Assembly: GCF_003054445.1 (NCBI RefSeq) | Contig: NC_042506.1 | Location: forward strand, 937,501 to 1,001,500 | DNA length: 64,000 bases | Reading direction: 5' to 3' | Source: Pichia kudriavzevii | Taxonomy: Eukaryota; Ascomycota; Pichiomycetes; Pichiales; Pichiaceae | Part shown: positions 49,301 to 57,902 of the stretch, piece after piece | Layout: the number at the start of each line of letters is the position of its first letter | Numbering within the stretch: the first letter of the stretch is position 1 | Notes under the pieces: generated by a model | The model's input: only the letters and a program-made list of their open reading frames with translations | Databases searched by the model: none | Told to the model about the DNA's origin: nothing | Program-made: the position numbers and the translations under genes

Positions 49301-50009
49301 AAATGGTTATGATGTCAAAATAAACGTCACTAGATTGGAGGAGATCCTCTCTTTAATCGATTATGGGGAGATCCGTCAAAGAAGGCTCAGGTATGCAAGA
49401 TTAGTTTCTGAGCTTTTGAATACCGCAACCATAGTCCCCGTGGATAACGAGAGCCACCACCAAGTGGGGGTTATTCGGAAAATCCCATTTAGTGATTCCC
49501 TGCAGTTAGTTGGATTTTATTCGACATTTGAAGATAGCACATGTTTGAATTTGGAAGATTTTCTACGGCACTCTGCCCAAATTCGTTTAATTAACAGGGA
49601 GTTAAGAAAAGAGAAAATTTTACTTACTATTAAGATGATATTTACAAGATTACGTTATAAATATGCCCTTGATAAAGGTAGAGTTTTTGAGAAATTGAAA
49701 AATGCTGACAGCTTATCAGAGAAGCAGCAAATTAAGGAGGAATTGAGGAAGCAACTGAAGGGAAAGGATATATCCTTAGAAGTTCTCATGGATAGACTAA
49801 ACGATACCGATGAGGGTCATCCTGTTTTTAGCAACCAGTTGTACAGGGCAATGTCCCAAAGCAGCAGAAATCCATTTAATGATGGCTATGTCTTGAGGAA
49901 CCTGGATGACGATGAAATTTCAGTCGTTGATTCTAGTTCCGGTGAGAGTGACGACTATAAGGATATCTTTAACAAAACTGAGTTTACAGTTAAAAGCAAA
50001 CGATCATAG
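43332..50009 (+). CDS. CCH1: Voltage-gated calcium channel pore subunit Cch1
   Basis: Plasma-membrane calcium channel, working with Mid1 (and Ecm7 in S. cerevisiae) in high-affinity calcium uptake during mating and ER stress. The 2225-residue protein (S. cerevisiae 2039) has a long Ser/Asn-rich cytosolic N-terminus (about 1-470), four six-helix repeats and a long C-terminal tail with an EF-hand-like helix pair (KKAWRKFDPNGTGFIYEHDLY, near 1935-1955). Pore positions by repeat are Asn (SANTF, near 837), Glu (TTENW, near 1101), Glu (SLEGW, near 1567) and Glu (FGEGW, near 1855), so one of the four acidic filter residues is Asn. S4 segments are weakly charged, as in fungi. Several N-glycosylation sequons occur in extracellular loops. 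Confidence 0.96.
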   Translation: MPAINPQDESEMPPRIILSRGTTDISQSVSRSASRNALGNGDNGRLSPRNSNLLESVYMDEDGSFSANDETENDVTSNNDLKSFHSVAEDYKRLSMFSKHHDVDGDHQDPSFLDTLADTSKSLFNKTTTTTRKLHPHGEKKPLKIEIPSSHEDESNWPAITPILKTPARFRKSQELDEDLSSVLDEALFSSVWMPTDSAPPQNTRHSPKKTVNADSHQNLRRRKASSASYNTDSFNYDLELNDAIPMKDLSTGINNGIKVDNYMASNQSQQDVFLQVPDQTRPMIVIDSSNNSSLLDMSLNISQQSLPQTIKDAKAKPVSRKQGISKMFAKLSNVVNADSPHIDESDEEDNFDNRQDEQEAATESEHQSETMSRDAPTGSSRLFQEELPSNKRYSNGSILKLYMDEIDRKNHQNDDIISVLNIEQTDEISVSSNEEPPPSHEIPGNGDDINGGNAPRLYGNSLKIFPPDSKLRSLCYKIVTSPITNQFSVLLLTTQVGWLAFQQWKAEYGFVFNKGPTNADWAMLSYYILYTLEMLAKIVAFGLYDDSQMIEALRLQRYENELQKFYKRTFQRLKNSKFFNKDKRNPKISLPLSPVSGATHTDDPFDDSYAINPFEQHVVTPESALEQPQEIDDTYETPDALHHNKLNHSTRYAYLRTNWNRVDFVSILSFWIQFGMTFNYKDIQKVQVFRALMCLRILRLLNVTRGSRIILRGLNDAASQSKSVILFLMLFWILLSIIGVETFESSFRRQCVWTNPNNSSDTYLHELQFCGSYFEPGTLEILPYLNQFGEPSKIAKGFACPVNSKCIIGENPYNDHLSFDNIVYSLQSLFVVMSANTFTDLMYYTMDSDTMASSLFFICGIFILDVWMINLVVAVILHSYKTEERLQKPHISWLEKSRQRYQQFVSNSKLIKLWKKVEYIFVLIILISFIYGCTKTREDGVFPKQYNTWDFITSIILMVEVILRFMIFVLAGDWKMFFFSGFNIIDLFLATVTLVISSPTVYNSISSVAYGWLSIFGILRFYRVIVSIKPVRESWKIALKRVKPFVELIIFGALLLFFVSIIMSRLFEGVVPEEEMSDTPWAMYNLPNSIVSLFIIMTTENWSDILYVVEQYSNSTFNAMCYGCFLIFWFFLSNTVLMSIFIAIITDNLELSDAEKKINQIKQFMKSCIKQSKNSSEEGIIDLVRNKFVAGSQSEEANDFLARMNELMLANGKPPIDISKYEVGDDDTMKGRILMMKRDIIESSFYKKVQPSIDAAKHHIKVFYYNYIRRSVKLLFLGRKDDENRIYSRDSEANNLNENHNFQRPQNVDRSLLVFTNENPIRRFCQMFISPTNLKRTEGRQPAPKCMITFSIFMFLSSIVVVILACYETPLYRMSKLSYNIYNSWMVYPDAIFIVIFTVEFFMRVIADGLLFGPRAYFKSFYNFLDFYVLMSFWVPIVSVLSDNYTLLVTFDAVRAFRTFRLLTINKQTQMVFNIAIISGAMKIISAALVSLSLLIPFSLWGLNIFSKEMSSCVDGVSALNDCRFEYTNTVFKWNVLSPNYVETPLLYFDNFGNSFNSLFQILSLEGWVDLLGDVVNITTYGEQPNLFYTPGNGFFVIFFIFVATIFIINLFISIIINNYQVQTGIAFLSNDQYGWYEVKKVLSRVTLGKGINESNMSYWQNRVYNFITKKKGIWSRYTAFILLLHFAALVSECYPDSYNGESVRTGIYLFTTLNLFINQTLFLYAIGMKAFFTKKWNIIITFLITTAFIMSAFALNYRSKNVFYNLYKVCLVSVLCLAIPQIDALYQLLKCGSTALVSLLTILYTWLVLYLAFAIAMNQVFGLTKIGPNTSGNINARTVTKALILLFRNSFGEGWNYIMDDFKLSMPYCTSYGQYTDCGNIIGAQIFFIVWNILSMYIFLNILISVVITNFSYVYHGSGPHKLITREELRKFKKAWRKFDPNGTGFIYEHDLYRFLSSLDGVLSYHVYPKYVSLGSIYRRVVLDENPGNGYDVKINVTRLEEILSLIDYGEIRQRRLRYARLVSELLNTATIVPVDNESHHQVGVIRKIPFSDSLQLVGFYSTFEDSTCLNLEDFLRHSAQIRLINRELRKEKILLTIKMIFTRLRYKYALDKGRVFEKLKNADSLSEKQQIKEELRKQLKGKDISLEVLMDRLNDTDEGHPVFSNQLYRAMSQSSRNPFNDGYVLRNLDDDEISVVDSSSGESDDYKDIFNKTEFTVKSKRS

Positions 50010-50100
50010 ATTAGAAAAATATTATTGGGGAGAAAGTTTATATATATATACATATATGATTTAATGATTGAATAGGTTACTCAAAATCATTATAATACAT

Positions 50101-51654
50101 TCAAGTAGCTTGGTCGTAATTTTCTGTCTTCATATCAAGTAACCCGAGCTCTTCATTTTCCTCTTGTGTTCTTTCGTACTGTTCGATCTTCATGTTCGGA
50201 TCTGGATCTGGGGCATAAACATTCTGGATATAAGAAGAAGATAGGGGATCGGTCATGTGGACAGTGAACTTGATTTTACCATCAATTGCCTTATCCAAGT
50301 TATCAAAAAATGTGTTCCATCTTGCCTTAACATCGGGTGCCATTGAGTCTGACGTTTGGGTGAAAACTCTCGCATGTAATTCATCCTTAACTTGACGTAA
50401 CAAACCTTCAATGGTTGTGAATCTGCCACCAAGTGTACCAGGTGTCAAATCAAGATTGAGCTCCGGAATTTGCATACCGCAAGTCTCGGATTTTAGGATA
50501 TCACGGGCTAGATCTTCAGGGTCATCACAGTATAGAGTGATTTTAGTACCGTGCGGAGGGATTTCACCGCCAGTTTTCACCTCATTAGACTTGTAACCGC
50601 AATGGTCACAAGTTGTCGACATGATGACAACGTCCTTGAAATGAGGAATATTCACCAATTTCATATGTGTATAACATGGTGCATAACAACCAGAACAAGT
50701 GGCACGGAAGGTTTCAACCTCATTTTCAAAGTTCTCAATCTCGGAATCACCACCCACTATATGAGATCTTGGATTGTTATCTTCAACGTTGTTCTTGGAT
50801 TCGACTAGTTTTTTGGCTTCAGCTGCCTTTGCCTTATTGATTTCTCTTTCACGCTGTGCAACTTCATCCTCTGAAATTAGACCTAGTTGCACATTCTGTG
50901 CTGGAGATCTTGGGTACCACGTACAACTCCACTTATGCTGTGGCTCCCCAGGAACATATTCAATCCAAGAGTTACCTGCTGGATCATCCAAAACCAAAGT
51001 TAATGGCAATGAACCTTCTTCACAATTCAGACATTTCTGAACTTTGGAAATAAATTCTTCAATTTTATTGTATACTTCTGGCTGTGATTCTTTTCTCTCT
51101 GCTTGTGACTGTTTCAAATTTTCAACAGTTTCATTGAGTAAACCTTCAGGTGAAGTTAACTGACCTCTCTGTGGTGGGATTTCAAAGTCCAATTCCAAAA
51201 ATTTACTGGTACAAGTGTGGGATTTGACAACTTGCCTTTCAAAATCTTTGGCACACTCAATCTTGAGGATATATGTTGCACCTTTTTCTTGGATTTCTGA
51301 AGCTTCTTGAATTTCCGAGTTTCTGAATCCACAATGTGGACATTGAAATGACATCAAGACTATCTCCTTAAAATATGGAATCGATGTCAACAATAACCGC
51401 GTGACACCCTGTTTATGACAGTTCATACACAGAGATTCAATCTCCTGGACCGCATGGCCTTGTGCATCCTCTGCACCGGTCTTTCTCAATCCTTGATTAA
51501 CAACTGCTTGAGGTTCATCTTCAGTTTCAGCGGCAACTTCCCCAACCGGCTTGAATAAATTTTCCTGCTGTTCTTGTTTTTCTTCTTGCTGTTGAGATTC
51601 AGAAATCTCAACCTTAGGTTTCTTATCAACGTGATCTGTTTCAGAAGCTGACAT
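50101..51654 (-). CDS. ZPR1: Zinc-finger protein Zpr1
   Basis: Essential eEF1A-binding protein; in yeast it acts as a folding chaperone for eEF1A. The 517-residue protein (S. cerevisiae 486) has the duplicated ZPR1 module: a first C4 finger from CMNCHKQG (near residue 76) to CPHCGFRNSEIQ, then its beta domain, and a second finger from CSGCYAPCYTHM to CDHCGYKSNEVK, then its beta domain. The acidic N-terminal 60 residues are Glu/Gln-rich. C-terminus is acidic. It is convergent with CCH1, with a 91-bp gap between the stops that includes a (TA)n run near 50041-50050. Confidence 0.95.
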   Translation of the reverse strand: MSASETDHVDKKPKVEISESQQQEEKQEQQENLFKPVGEVAAETEDEPQAVVNQGLRKTGAEDAQGHAVQEIESLCMNCHKQGVTRLLLTSIPYFKEIVLMSFQCPHCGFRNSEIQEASEIQEKGATYILKIECAKDFERQVVKSHTCTSKFLELDFEIPPQRGQLTSPEGLLNETVENLKQSQAERKESQPEVYNKIEEFISKVQKCLNCEEGSLPLTLVLDDPAGNSWIEYVPGEPQHKWSCTWYPRSPAQNVQLGLISEDEVAQREREINKAKAAEAKKLVESKNNVEDNNPRSHIVGGDSEIENFENEVETFRATCSGCYAPCYTHMKLVNIPHFKDVVIMSTTCDHCGYKSNEVKTGGEIPPHGTKITLYCDDPEDLARDILKSETCGMQIPELNLDLTPGTLGGRFTTIEGLLRQVKDELHARVFTQTSDSMAPDVKARWNTFFDNLDKAIDGKIKFTVHMTDPLSSSYIQNVYAPDPDPNMKIEQYERTQEENEELGLLDMKTENYDQAT

Positions 51655-51919
51655 TTTCTAATTGCAAGAGCTCAAAAGGCTAATTTTCTTGCAAAGAAAC
51701 TCCGTATAGTCTGGTCTTTTTAACTTAATCACGCTATGCTACTAACCCACTGCTAGATTCTCTCAGATGATTCTCGAAGAAATGAATAAAAAAAATTTTT
51801 TTTTTGCGATTTTCGCATTTACCTCAATTTAATTACGTAAGCATGATGATGATGAGAAAAAAAGATGGAGGCTCAGCTGGGAGAGGACAGACTCGTCATT
51901 CGTTGCCTTTAAAAGCTAG

Positions 51920-52693
51920 TCAAAGGCTCTCAAAATCAGCTTCTTCTGCTAAACCTTCATTCAACAGGGTGCTTTTAAAAAAGCTTCGAACCTTATCATC
52001 CACTGCTATACTTAGAGTGCTCTCTCCGGAAGAAACAGGAGTTTTCCATGCCGATCCTAAAACAACTAATTGAACTGCAACTTCACCGTGGCCTTCCGCA
52101 AGGGCATAATGAATAGGTAGATACCCAAATGAGTCAGCAGGATCTACAGGCGACTTTCCCGTCTGGACTAAGATGTCAACCATCCTAGTAGACCCAACTG
52201 CAGCAGCCCTATGAATAGGCAGCTGTCCCTTTTTGTCCTTAATACGTGTACTTGCACCCAAATGGGTTAGTAAGAAATTGACTATCTCATAGTTATTTTT
52301 ACTCACAGCATAATGTAGACAGGTTTGACCAGTCGATGTCTGTAGCTGCACATCGGGTAAACTAACATGGGTTGCCAGTTCCTTGAAAATCTCAAAACTG
52401 CCTGCAGCTGCTGCAATATGTAATGGTGTCCAACCAGAATCATCAACCATATCATCTATATCAATCTCGGTCTTCTCCAAAGACTTCAAAACATCTTCTG
52501 TAACATTGGAATATGGATCAAGTAATATTTTGACCATTTCTGGCTTTTGTAAGGAAACCGCCCAGTGTAACGGAGTTCTTGAATCCTCATCTTTAGTAAA
52601 CACCAATTTCGGGTCTTTGGAAAGCAAATTCTTCACAATGCCAACGTTGCCATCCAGCACAGCTCTTGTTATATCACTTCCATCGGTCGACAT
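51920..52693 (-). CDS. NAS6: Proteasome assembly chaperone Nas6 (gankyrin)
   Basis: Ankyrin-repeat chaperone that binds Rpt3 during assembly of the 19S regulatory particle. The 257-residue product (S. cerevisiae 228) is built of about seven ankyrin repeats, with typical motifs TPLHWAVSLQKPEMVKILL, TPLHIAAAAGSFEIF, TCLHYAVSKNNYEIVNFLL, LPIHRAAAVGSTRMVDIL and LPIHYALAEGHGEVAVQL. It diverges from PHB2 across a 255-bp promoter; in S. cerevisiae NAS6 and PHB2 (YGR232W, YGR231C) are also divergent neighbours, which fixes the identity over other ankyrin proteins. Confidence 0.92.
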   Translation of the reverse strand: MSTDGSDITRAVLDGNVGIVKNLLSKDPKLVFTKDEDSRTPLHWAVSLQKPEMVKILLDPYSNVTEDVLKSLEKTEIDIDDMVDDSGWTPLHIAAAAGSFEIFKELATHVSLPDVQLQTSTGQTCLHYAVSKNNYEIVNFLLTHLGASTRIKDKKGQLPIHRAAAVGSTRMVDILVQTGKSPVDPADSFGYLPIHYALAEGHGEVAVQLVVLGSAWKTPVSSGESTLSIAVDDKVRSFFKSTLLNEGLAEEADFESL

Positions 52694-52948
52694 TCTTAGT
52701 TTGTCTTGAAGTGGTTCGGTATCTGCTCTGTCTCTAATATTGGAAGGAATAGACAGTTGACTAGGTAGGTTATTGCCACGTTGGTAAGTAGTTGCATACT
52801 CTGTTAACCGTACACCGCGAATCCTTTGCGAGCGGGGGTTCGTTGGAGCGCATTTTTCCTCAACCTTCTTTTATTTGCCCCCTTCAATGGACAGGTACTA
52901 TATCGTAGTATATTTATAAATACACACCTGATTACTACAAATTAAACA

Positions 52949-53890
52949 ATGAACAACAACGATTGGCAGAGGTTTGCAAGAGACTTGCAGAGAAGAGCAG
53001 AAGAAATCTCAAAAAGTTCAGGTGGACCAGGACGTAGTGGTTTTAAGCCAGGTAGTGGTGGCTCTCCAAAGGGAGCATTGTTCAGTATTGGTGGTTTGGT
53101 TTTAGTAGGTGCAGCATTAGTGTTTGGCCAAAATACCCTTTACAATGTCAATGGTGGTGAAAGAGCAGTCATTTATGATAGACTATCTGGTATCAAGCCC
53201 ACAGTTGTAGGAGAAGGTACACACATCAAGATACCTTTCTTACAATTCCCTACTATTTACGACATCAGAGCAAAGCCTACAACAATCGCCTCTTTGACGA
53301 GTACTAAGGACTTGCAAATGGTTAACATATCATGTAGAGTTCTATCAAGACCAGATGAAAGAGAGCTACCAACTATTCACAGAACCCTTGGTAAGGATTA
53401 CGAACAGAAGGTTTTACCATCCATTATCAACGAGGTATTAAAAGCTGTCGTTGCTCAGTTTAATGCTATTCAATTGATCACACAGCGGGAGAAGGTTTCC
53501 TCTTTTGTCAGAGAGAATTTGGTCAGACGTGCGGCATACTTTAACATTATGTTGGATGATGTATCATTAACTGCAATGACATTTTCTCCAGAGTTTTCTA
53601 GTGCTGTCGAAGCTAAGCAAATCTCGCAACAAGAAGCTCAAAGAGCTACATTTGTAGTTGATAAGGCAATCCAGGAAAAGCAATACATGGTTGTTAAGGC
53701 ACAAGGTGAAGCTAAATCTGCTGAATTAATCGGTGATGCTATCAAGAGATCTAAAGACTATGTTGAATTAAAAAGACTTTCAACTGCAAAAGAAATTGCA
53801 GAAATTCTTGCAAAGTCTCCAAACAGAGTTTTCTTGGATAATGAAGCATTATTGTTGAACACAGTTACCGATTCCAGATCTAAGAAATAA
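52949..53890 (+). CDS. PHB2: Prohibitin-2 (Phb2)
   Basis: Inner-membrane ring scaffold subunit, partner of Phb1, supporting respiratory chain stability and m-AAA protease regulation. The 313-residue protein (S. cerevisiae 310) has a matrix-facing basic N-terminus, one transmembrane helix (about residues 48-68), the SPFH/PHB domain (about 70-240, with TSTKDLQMVNISCRVLSRPDE) and a long helix to the end (AKSAELIGDAIKRSKDYVELK). Length and the longer N-terminus distinguish it from Phb1 (287 residues). The start ATG follows an A-rich leader. Confidence 0.96.
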   Translation: MNNNDWQRFARDLQRRAEEISKSSGGPGRSGFKPGSGGSPKGALFSIGGLVLVGAALVFGQNTLYNVNGGERAVIYDRLSGIKPTVVGEGTHIKIPFLQFPTIYDIRAKPTTIASLTSTKDLQMVNISCRVLSRPDERELPTIHRTLGKDYEQKVLPSIINEVLKAVVAQFNAIQLITQREKVSSFVRENLVRRAAYFNIMLDDVSLTAMTFSPEFSSAVEAKQISQQEAQRATFVVDKAIQEKQYMVVKAQGEAKSAELIGDAIKRSKDYVELKRLSTAKEIAEILAKSPNRVFLDNEALLLNTVTDSRSKK

Positions 53891-54226
53891 TTATGATTTA
53901 TGTTCAACTTATCCCCCTATTCCTGTAGATACTATTTACCTTCCATTTGTAACTTTGTCTATTCTATCTCGACATATAAGAAACAACCTATTATGAAAAA
54001 AAGCTGTTTATATTTGCTTTTGATCAAATATACCATTGTATGTATTAGAAAGACTTATATAAAAGGGGAGGGGTAAATCTTATACGTTGTGAGCTAGAGA
54101 GAATAATTATTCCACAGATAATTAAATATAAAGTGATTAGAAATGCAAAAAAAAGGGAAAAATATCTTGATTTAAAATTACAGGGGAATGTCCAAGATGA
54201 GAGCATTGAACAGTATTATGCAATGA
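53891..54226. other. Convergent PHB2/KAP123 3' region
   Basis: 336 bp of AT-rich sequence between two stops, with A tracts near 53995 and 54148. No gene, tRNA or repeat seen. Confidence 0.35.
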
Positions 54227-57200
54227 TTATGCAATCACGCTGGCTAAGGTAGCATCAGCTGCAACTAAACCATTATGCTTAGAGTTGAACCATTTCAAGA
54301 ATTCGACAACCTTAGATTTGATTTCGTCAGACGCAAATTGGTTCAATCTTTCGATATTTTCTTCTCTGCCTAAAGTGGATTCTGCAATCAATTTATCCTT
54401 TTCTGCTTCTTTGATGAAAACTCCAGAAAAGAAGGAAACAATAGCTTGAGGGTTGCCGTTGATCCATGCATTTTCTTCGGTAGCTAATTTAATCACCATT
54501 TCAAAAATTGGAGTGTTCTCCTCAAAACCAGTTTGCAATGGTAAATGTTCAAACAAAGCCGGTAAAATGGCATCGACGGGAACAGCAGCAGAATGTTTCA
54601 AAGTCATTCTAGCCACACAACCACATGCATTAGCAAATGTCCTGTTGATAGTTTCTGCAGTTTCTTCGTCGCCATCTTCGTTCTTTAAAGCTTCCTTATC
54701 TGCTTTGTTTAGTAACGTGAAAAGTGATTCCAAAATAGTTTGGTATGCTGAAGAAGCATCAAAGTTTGCAAATTCAATGGCAATACCGACACCATATGCA
54801 GCATTACCTCTAACTTCACTTGATTTATCATCACCTAATTTATTGACAAAAATCTCAAGTAATTCTTGGGAGTATGGATTATTGGTTTTCATATTATGGG
54901 TGATTTCTGCGAGGCAACCTAAAGTGGAAACTCTCTTAGATTTAGACTTGGATTGGATTTGCGCATAGATGACATCTTTGAATTGAGCAAAGATTTGAGG
55001 GAACTCTGCGTTGATAGCAGTAGCTAAGGAGATTAAAACTTCTAAGGCGGAATCATAAATAACTGCATCAGTTTCGTTAGTGTCTTCATCTGATGGCATA
55101 TCTTCATCCTTTTCTTGACATGGGTGTTGATTGTTTAGAATCAACTGAAGTTGTTCTAACAAGGTGGACAAAGATTTGGAATCGGAATCATCAATGATTG
55201 CAATCTTACCCATATCCTTACCATACTGATAGAATTCATCAAGACATGTAACAACTGTATTGACATCGACTTCTTCGACCAATAGCTCAGCAGTATTTTC
55301 TCTAACAGTCTTAATCAAAGCAGCAGTGGTATCAGATAAACCAAACGCATCGTACATAGCCTTGGTGATCTTCCACATGATTGTAATACAAGAAGCACCA
55401 ATGGATAAAGATTCAGTAATTTGTTGAATCAACACACCCATAATGCCTTCAACGTAAGGTGCAAATGCAGACTTAGTTCCGACAGCTAATTCACCTAAAG
55501 CAACTAAAGCGACTTCCTTCTCAGTAGCAATACCAGAAGAAAAGTTTAGGTTTTCTGCAAGAGATTCTTCATCAACATCTTCGGTATTTAGTTGGAATTC
55601 ATCTTGCTCTAAACATTTTTGAATTTCTGGAATAATCTTTGGTAAGAATGATGCAAATTGCTCACCATAAACCTTGGCCATATTGGAAATAAAAGCAAAA
55701 CCCGCTTCTCTTAGTCTGGAATTATCAGATTGAATTGCTGAGTATGAAGCATTCATTAATGGTTCAGCATAAGGACCAAAAGCTTCAGAACCAACAGCTC
55801 TAGCCATTGATGAGATATTTTCAAATGTTTGTGCACGCAACTCAATATCATCTTCAGTCATCCCTTCAGTGACCGAGATGTTAGCAATGAATTTTTCCAA
55901 CAGTTGGATAGAGTTTTGGAAGTATGGAATAAAGTATTTACCAGATGCATAAGCAACTGATCCAATAGCAGAAACAATTGCAGATTTCAAAGATGATGAT
56001 TGAGCAGAGTCTAACATATGGAACAATTTGTTCATTAATGGTTCGATGTAGTTTTTGATTGCATCAGAAGCCATATACTCAATAAGAGTATCTAAAGCAT
56101 ACGTTGCAAACTTGTAAACCAAAATCTTATCAGTAGAGTCAATAATGGAGATGATTGGTTGCATTAGAGTCTCATAATATTCTGCAACTGCATCCTTCAA
56201 TGATTCGCCCAAAATAGCCAAACACTTGAGTGCCGCTGCCTTGACAATAATAGAATTGTCGTGAAGACCAGCAGCAACCATTTGAATGATCTTTGGTAAC
56301 TGAACACTTAAGTAATCTGGACCACCTTCAACGCATGCAGCAATAGCTAATAAAGCAGCTCTTCTCTCATAAGGGTTTTGGGATGCCAACATAGAAGTAA
56401 CTGCCTCTAAAGTAGGCTGTATGACTTGATTAGGTGGTAATTCGTAAGCCAAGATGTTCAAGAGTCTGATTGCTAAAGTTGGAGGTTCATCTTCTTCATT
56501 TTCATTTTCTTCAGATTCGGTACTTAACTGGTCTTCAACGGTATCATCTTCTTCACCTGCAATTCTTAATGCAGTTTGTGTTAATTGCTGACCAATTTGT
56601 GCTTGAACGACCTTTGACTTTCTATAAGAAACACATTGTGTTAAGTTAGACAATGCAAAGCCTCTGATCGGAGATTCAATCTCCATATTAACTGCTGTTT
56701 GCATCATAAATTGAACAATGGAAATGAAGTGATCACCCAAAAGCTTCATATCCAACATAACTAAATAGTTGAAAGCAGTGAACAATTCTTTAGTTTTATC
56801 GGTATCATCATAGTGTAAGGAGTTTTGTAAGACTTGTAACATGGAAGGAATTAAAGAAGAAAATGGACCTGCTAAAGAGTTCAATAACGCTTCATCTTCG
56901 TCAATAGTATTAGACAACGCTTCCAAACATAGAACAGTGTTGATTTGAACAACTGGAGACTCGTTATCTTGTAAAGTAGTAGCAAATAGTTCTAAAAATG
57001 AAGCAGTATGTTCATTCCAGGACAGAGGTAATTGTTCTAAAATGCAATACAGGACAAAAGTGGCAGTCTCTCTTGTTTCCTTATTAGGATCGGTAGCAGA
57101 GGAAACTAAAGTTTGTAATAAATTGCCCCATTTACCTTGTTCTAAGTCAATGTATGCAATATCTGCAATCAATCTAGAAGTTGAGTGTCTAATGTCTTGC

Positions 57201-57490
57201 TTTGGGTAAGTAAACGCAAATGGTAAAATTGAGTCTCTGATAGATTGTTGAATTTGATCATCCAACTCGTCCCAGAATTTTGGAGCCAATTTCTTTGCTT
57301 CAACTGCAGCTAATTTCCTGACACCTTCATTAGAAGAAGATTGCAAGATCTGGATCAACGCTGGCAAAGAGACGGTTTTGTTATAAAATTCATTCTTTAA
57401 ATGGTTGGTTGCTTGTTTGATTGCTTCATTGTCTGGAAGCAACACCATAGACAAGGTGTTCTCAAGTTGTTGAACAAATTGTTGGTCCAT
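54227..57490 (-). CDS. KAP123: Importin-beta family karyopherin Kap123
   Basis: Nuclear import receptor for ribosomal proteins and histones H3/H4. The 1087-residue protein (S. cerevisiae 1113) is a HEAT-repeat solenoid throughout, starting MDQQFVQQLENTL as in S. cerevisiae Kap123 (MDQQFLSQLEQTL), with NVCLEALS-type repeats, GMTEDDIELRAQTFENISSMARAV in the centre, an acidic loop (near 790-805) and the end STLGREENIERLNQF through LASVIA, matching the S. cerevisiae C-terminus. These features rule out the related Pse1/Kap121. Codon use is biased, as expected for an abundant receptor. Divergent from COQ8. Confidence 0.95.
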   Translation of the reverse strand: MDQQFVQQLENTLSMVLLPDNEAIKQATNHLKNEFYNKTVSLPALIQILQSSSNEGVRKLAAVEAKKLAPKFWDELDDQIQQSIRDSILPFAFTYPKQDIRHSTSRLIADIAYIDLEQGKWGNLLQTLVSSATDPNKETRETATFVLYCILEQLPLSWNEHTASFLELFATTLQDNESPVVQINTVLCLEALSNTIDEDEALLNSLAGPFSSLIPSMLQVLQNSLHYDDTDKTKELFTAFNYLVMLDMKLLGDHFISIVQFMMQTAVNMEIESPIRGFALSNLTQCVSYRKSKVVQAQIGQQLTQTALRIAGEEDDTVEDQLSTESEENENEEDEPPTLAIRLLNILAYELPPNQVIQPTLEAVTSMLASQNPYERRAALLAIAACVEGGPDYLSVQLPKIIQMVAAGLHDNSIIVKAAALKCLAILGESLKDAVAEYYETLMQPIISIIDSTDKILVYKFATYALDTLIEYMASDAIKNYIEPLMNKLFHMLDSAQSSSLKSAIVSAIGSVAYASGKYFIPYFQNSIQLLEKFIANISVTEGMTEDDIELRAQTFENISSMARAVGSEAFGPYAEPLMNASYSAIQSDNSRLREAGFAFISNMAKVYGEQFASFLPKIIPEIQKCLEQDEFQLNTEDVDEESLAENLNFSSGIATEKEVALVALGELAVGTKSAFAPYVEGIMGVLIQQITESLSIGASCITIMWKITKAMYDAFGLSDTTAALIKTVRENTAELLVEEVDVNTVVTCLDEFYQYGKDMGKIAIIDDSDSKSLSTLLEQLQLILNNQHPCQEKDEDMPSDEDTNETDAVIYDSALEVLISLATAINAEFPQIFAQFKDVIYAQIQSKSKSKRVSTLGCLAEITHNMKTNNPYSQELLEIFVNKLGDDKSSEVRGNAAYGVGIAIEFANFDASSAYQTILESLFTLLNKADKEALKNEDGDEETAETINRTFANACGCVARMTLKHSAAVPVDAILPALFEHLPLQTGFEENTPIFEMVIKLATEENAWINGNPQAIVSFFSGVFIKEAEKDKLIAESTLGREENIERLNQFASDEIKSKVVEFLKWFNSKHNGLVAADATLASVIA

Positions 57491-57902
57491 TTTTCCGAGT
57501 TTTAGGTTGAGTGTTGTTCAGTGACGTAGAAAGAATCAGGAACTCAAAGCCCTACAAGTAAAAGAAAACAAAAGAAATAGGTTGGTACAATGTGTTTCTG
57601 ATGACAATTGCAACGGTATTGGAAAGTGAAAAAAAAGAAAAAAAAAATTTTTTTGGCTCTCAAAAAAATCATTTTGATTTTCGGGAGAGAGAAAAAAAAG
57701 TAAACAATAAAGGAAGAACGTTTACCGGCGCGTCGATGGGAATCCTCTACTTTAAAAGAGCAGGTAGTTTATTTCCGCTTTCTATTGAGGTGTCTTGTTT
57801 TCTGAACATGGTTAACCTTGTCAGGAGTCACTTATATTAAATATCGGTTTCGGTCCGACTGTTATTACCGTTGGGCCTATACATCTGAGCTATTTAAAAG
57901 AC
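57491..57902. promoter_or_regulatory. Divergent KAP123/COQ8 promoter
   Basis: 412 bp with A/T homopolymer runs at 57625-57705 likely to exclude nucleosomes. No element could be assigned with confidence. The sequence near 57840-57890 has mixed composition, but no tRNA cloverleaf was found. Confidence 0.35.

Noticed and set aside
54227-57490. Identification of the karyopherin as Pse1/Kap121
   Set aside because: N-terminal MDQQF and the C-terminal STLGREEN to ASVIA block are those of Kap123.
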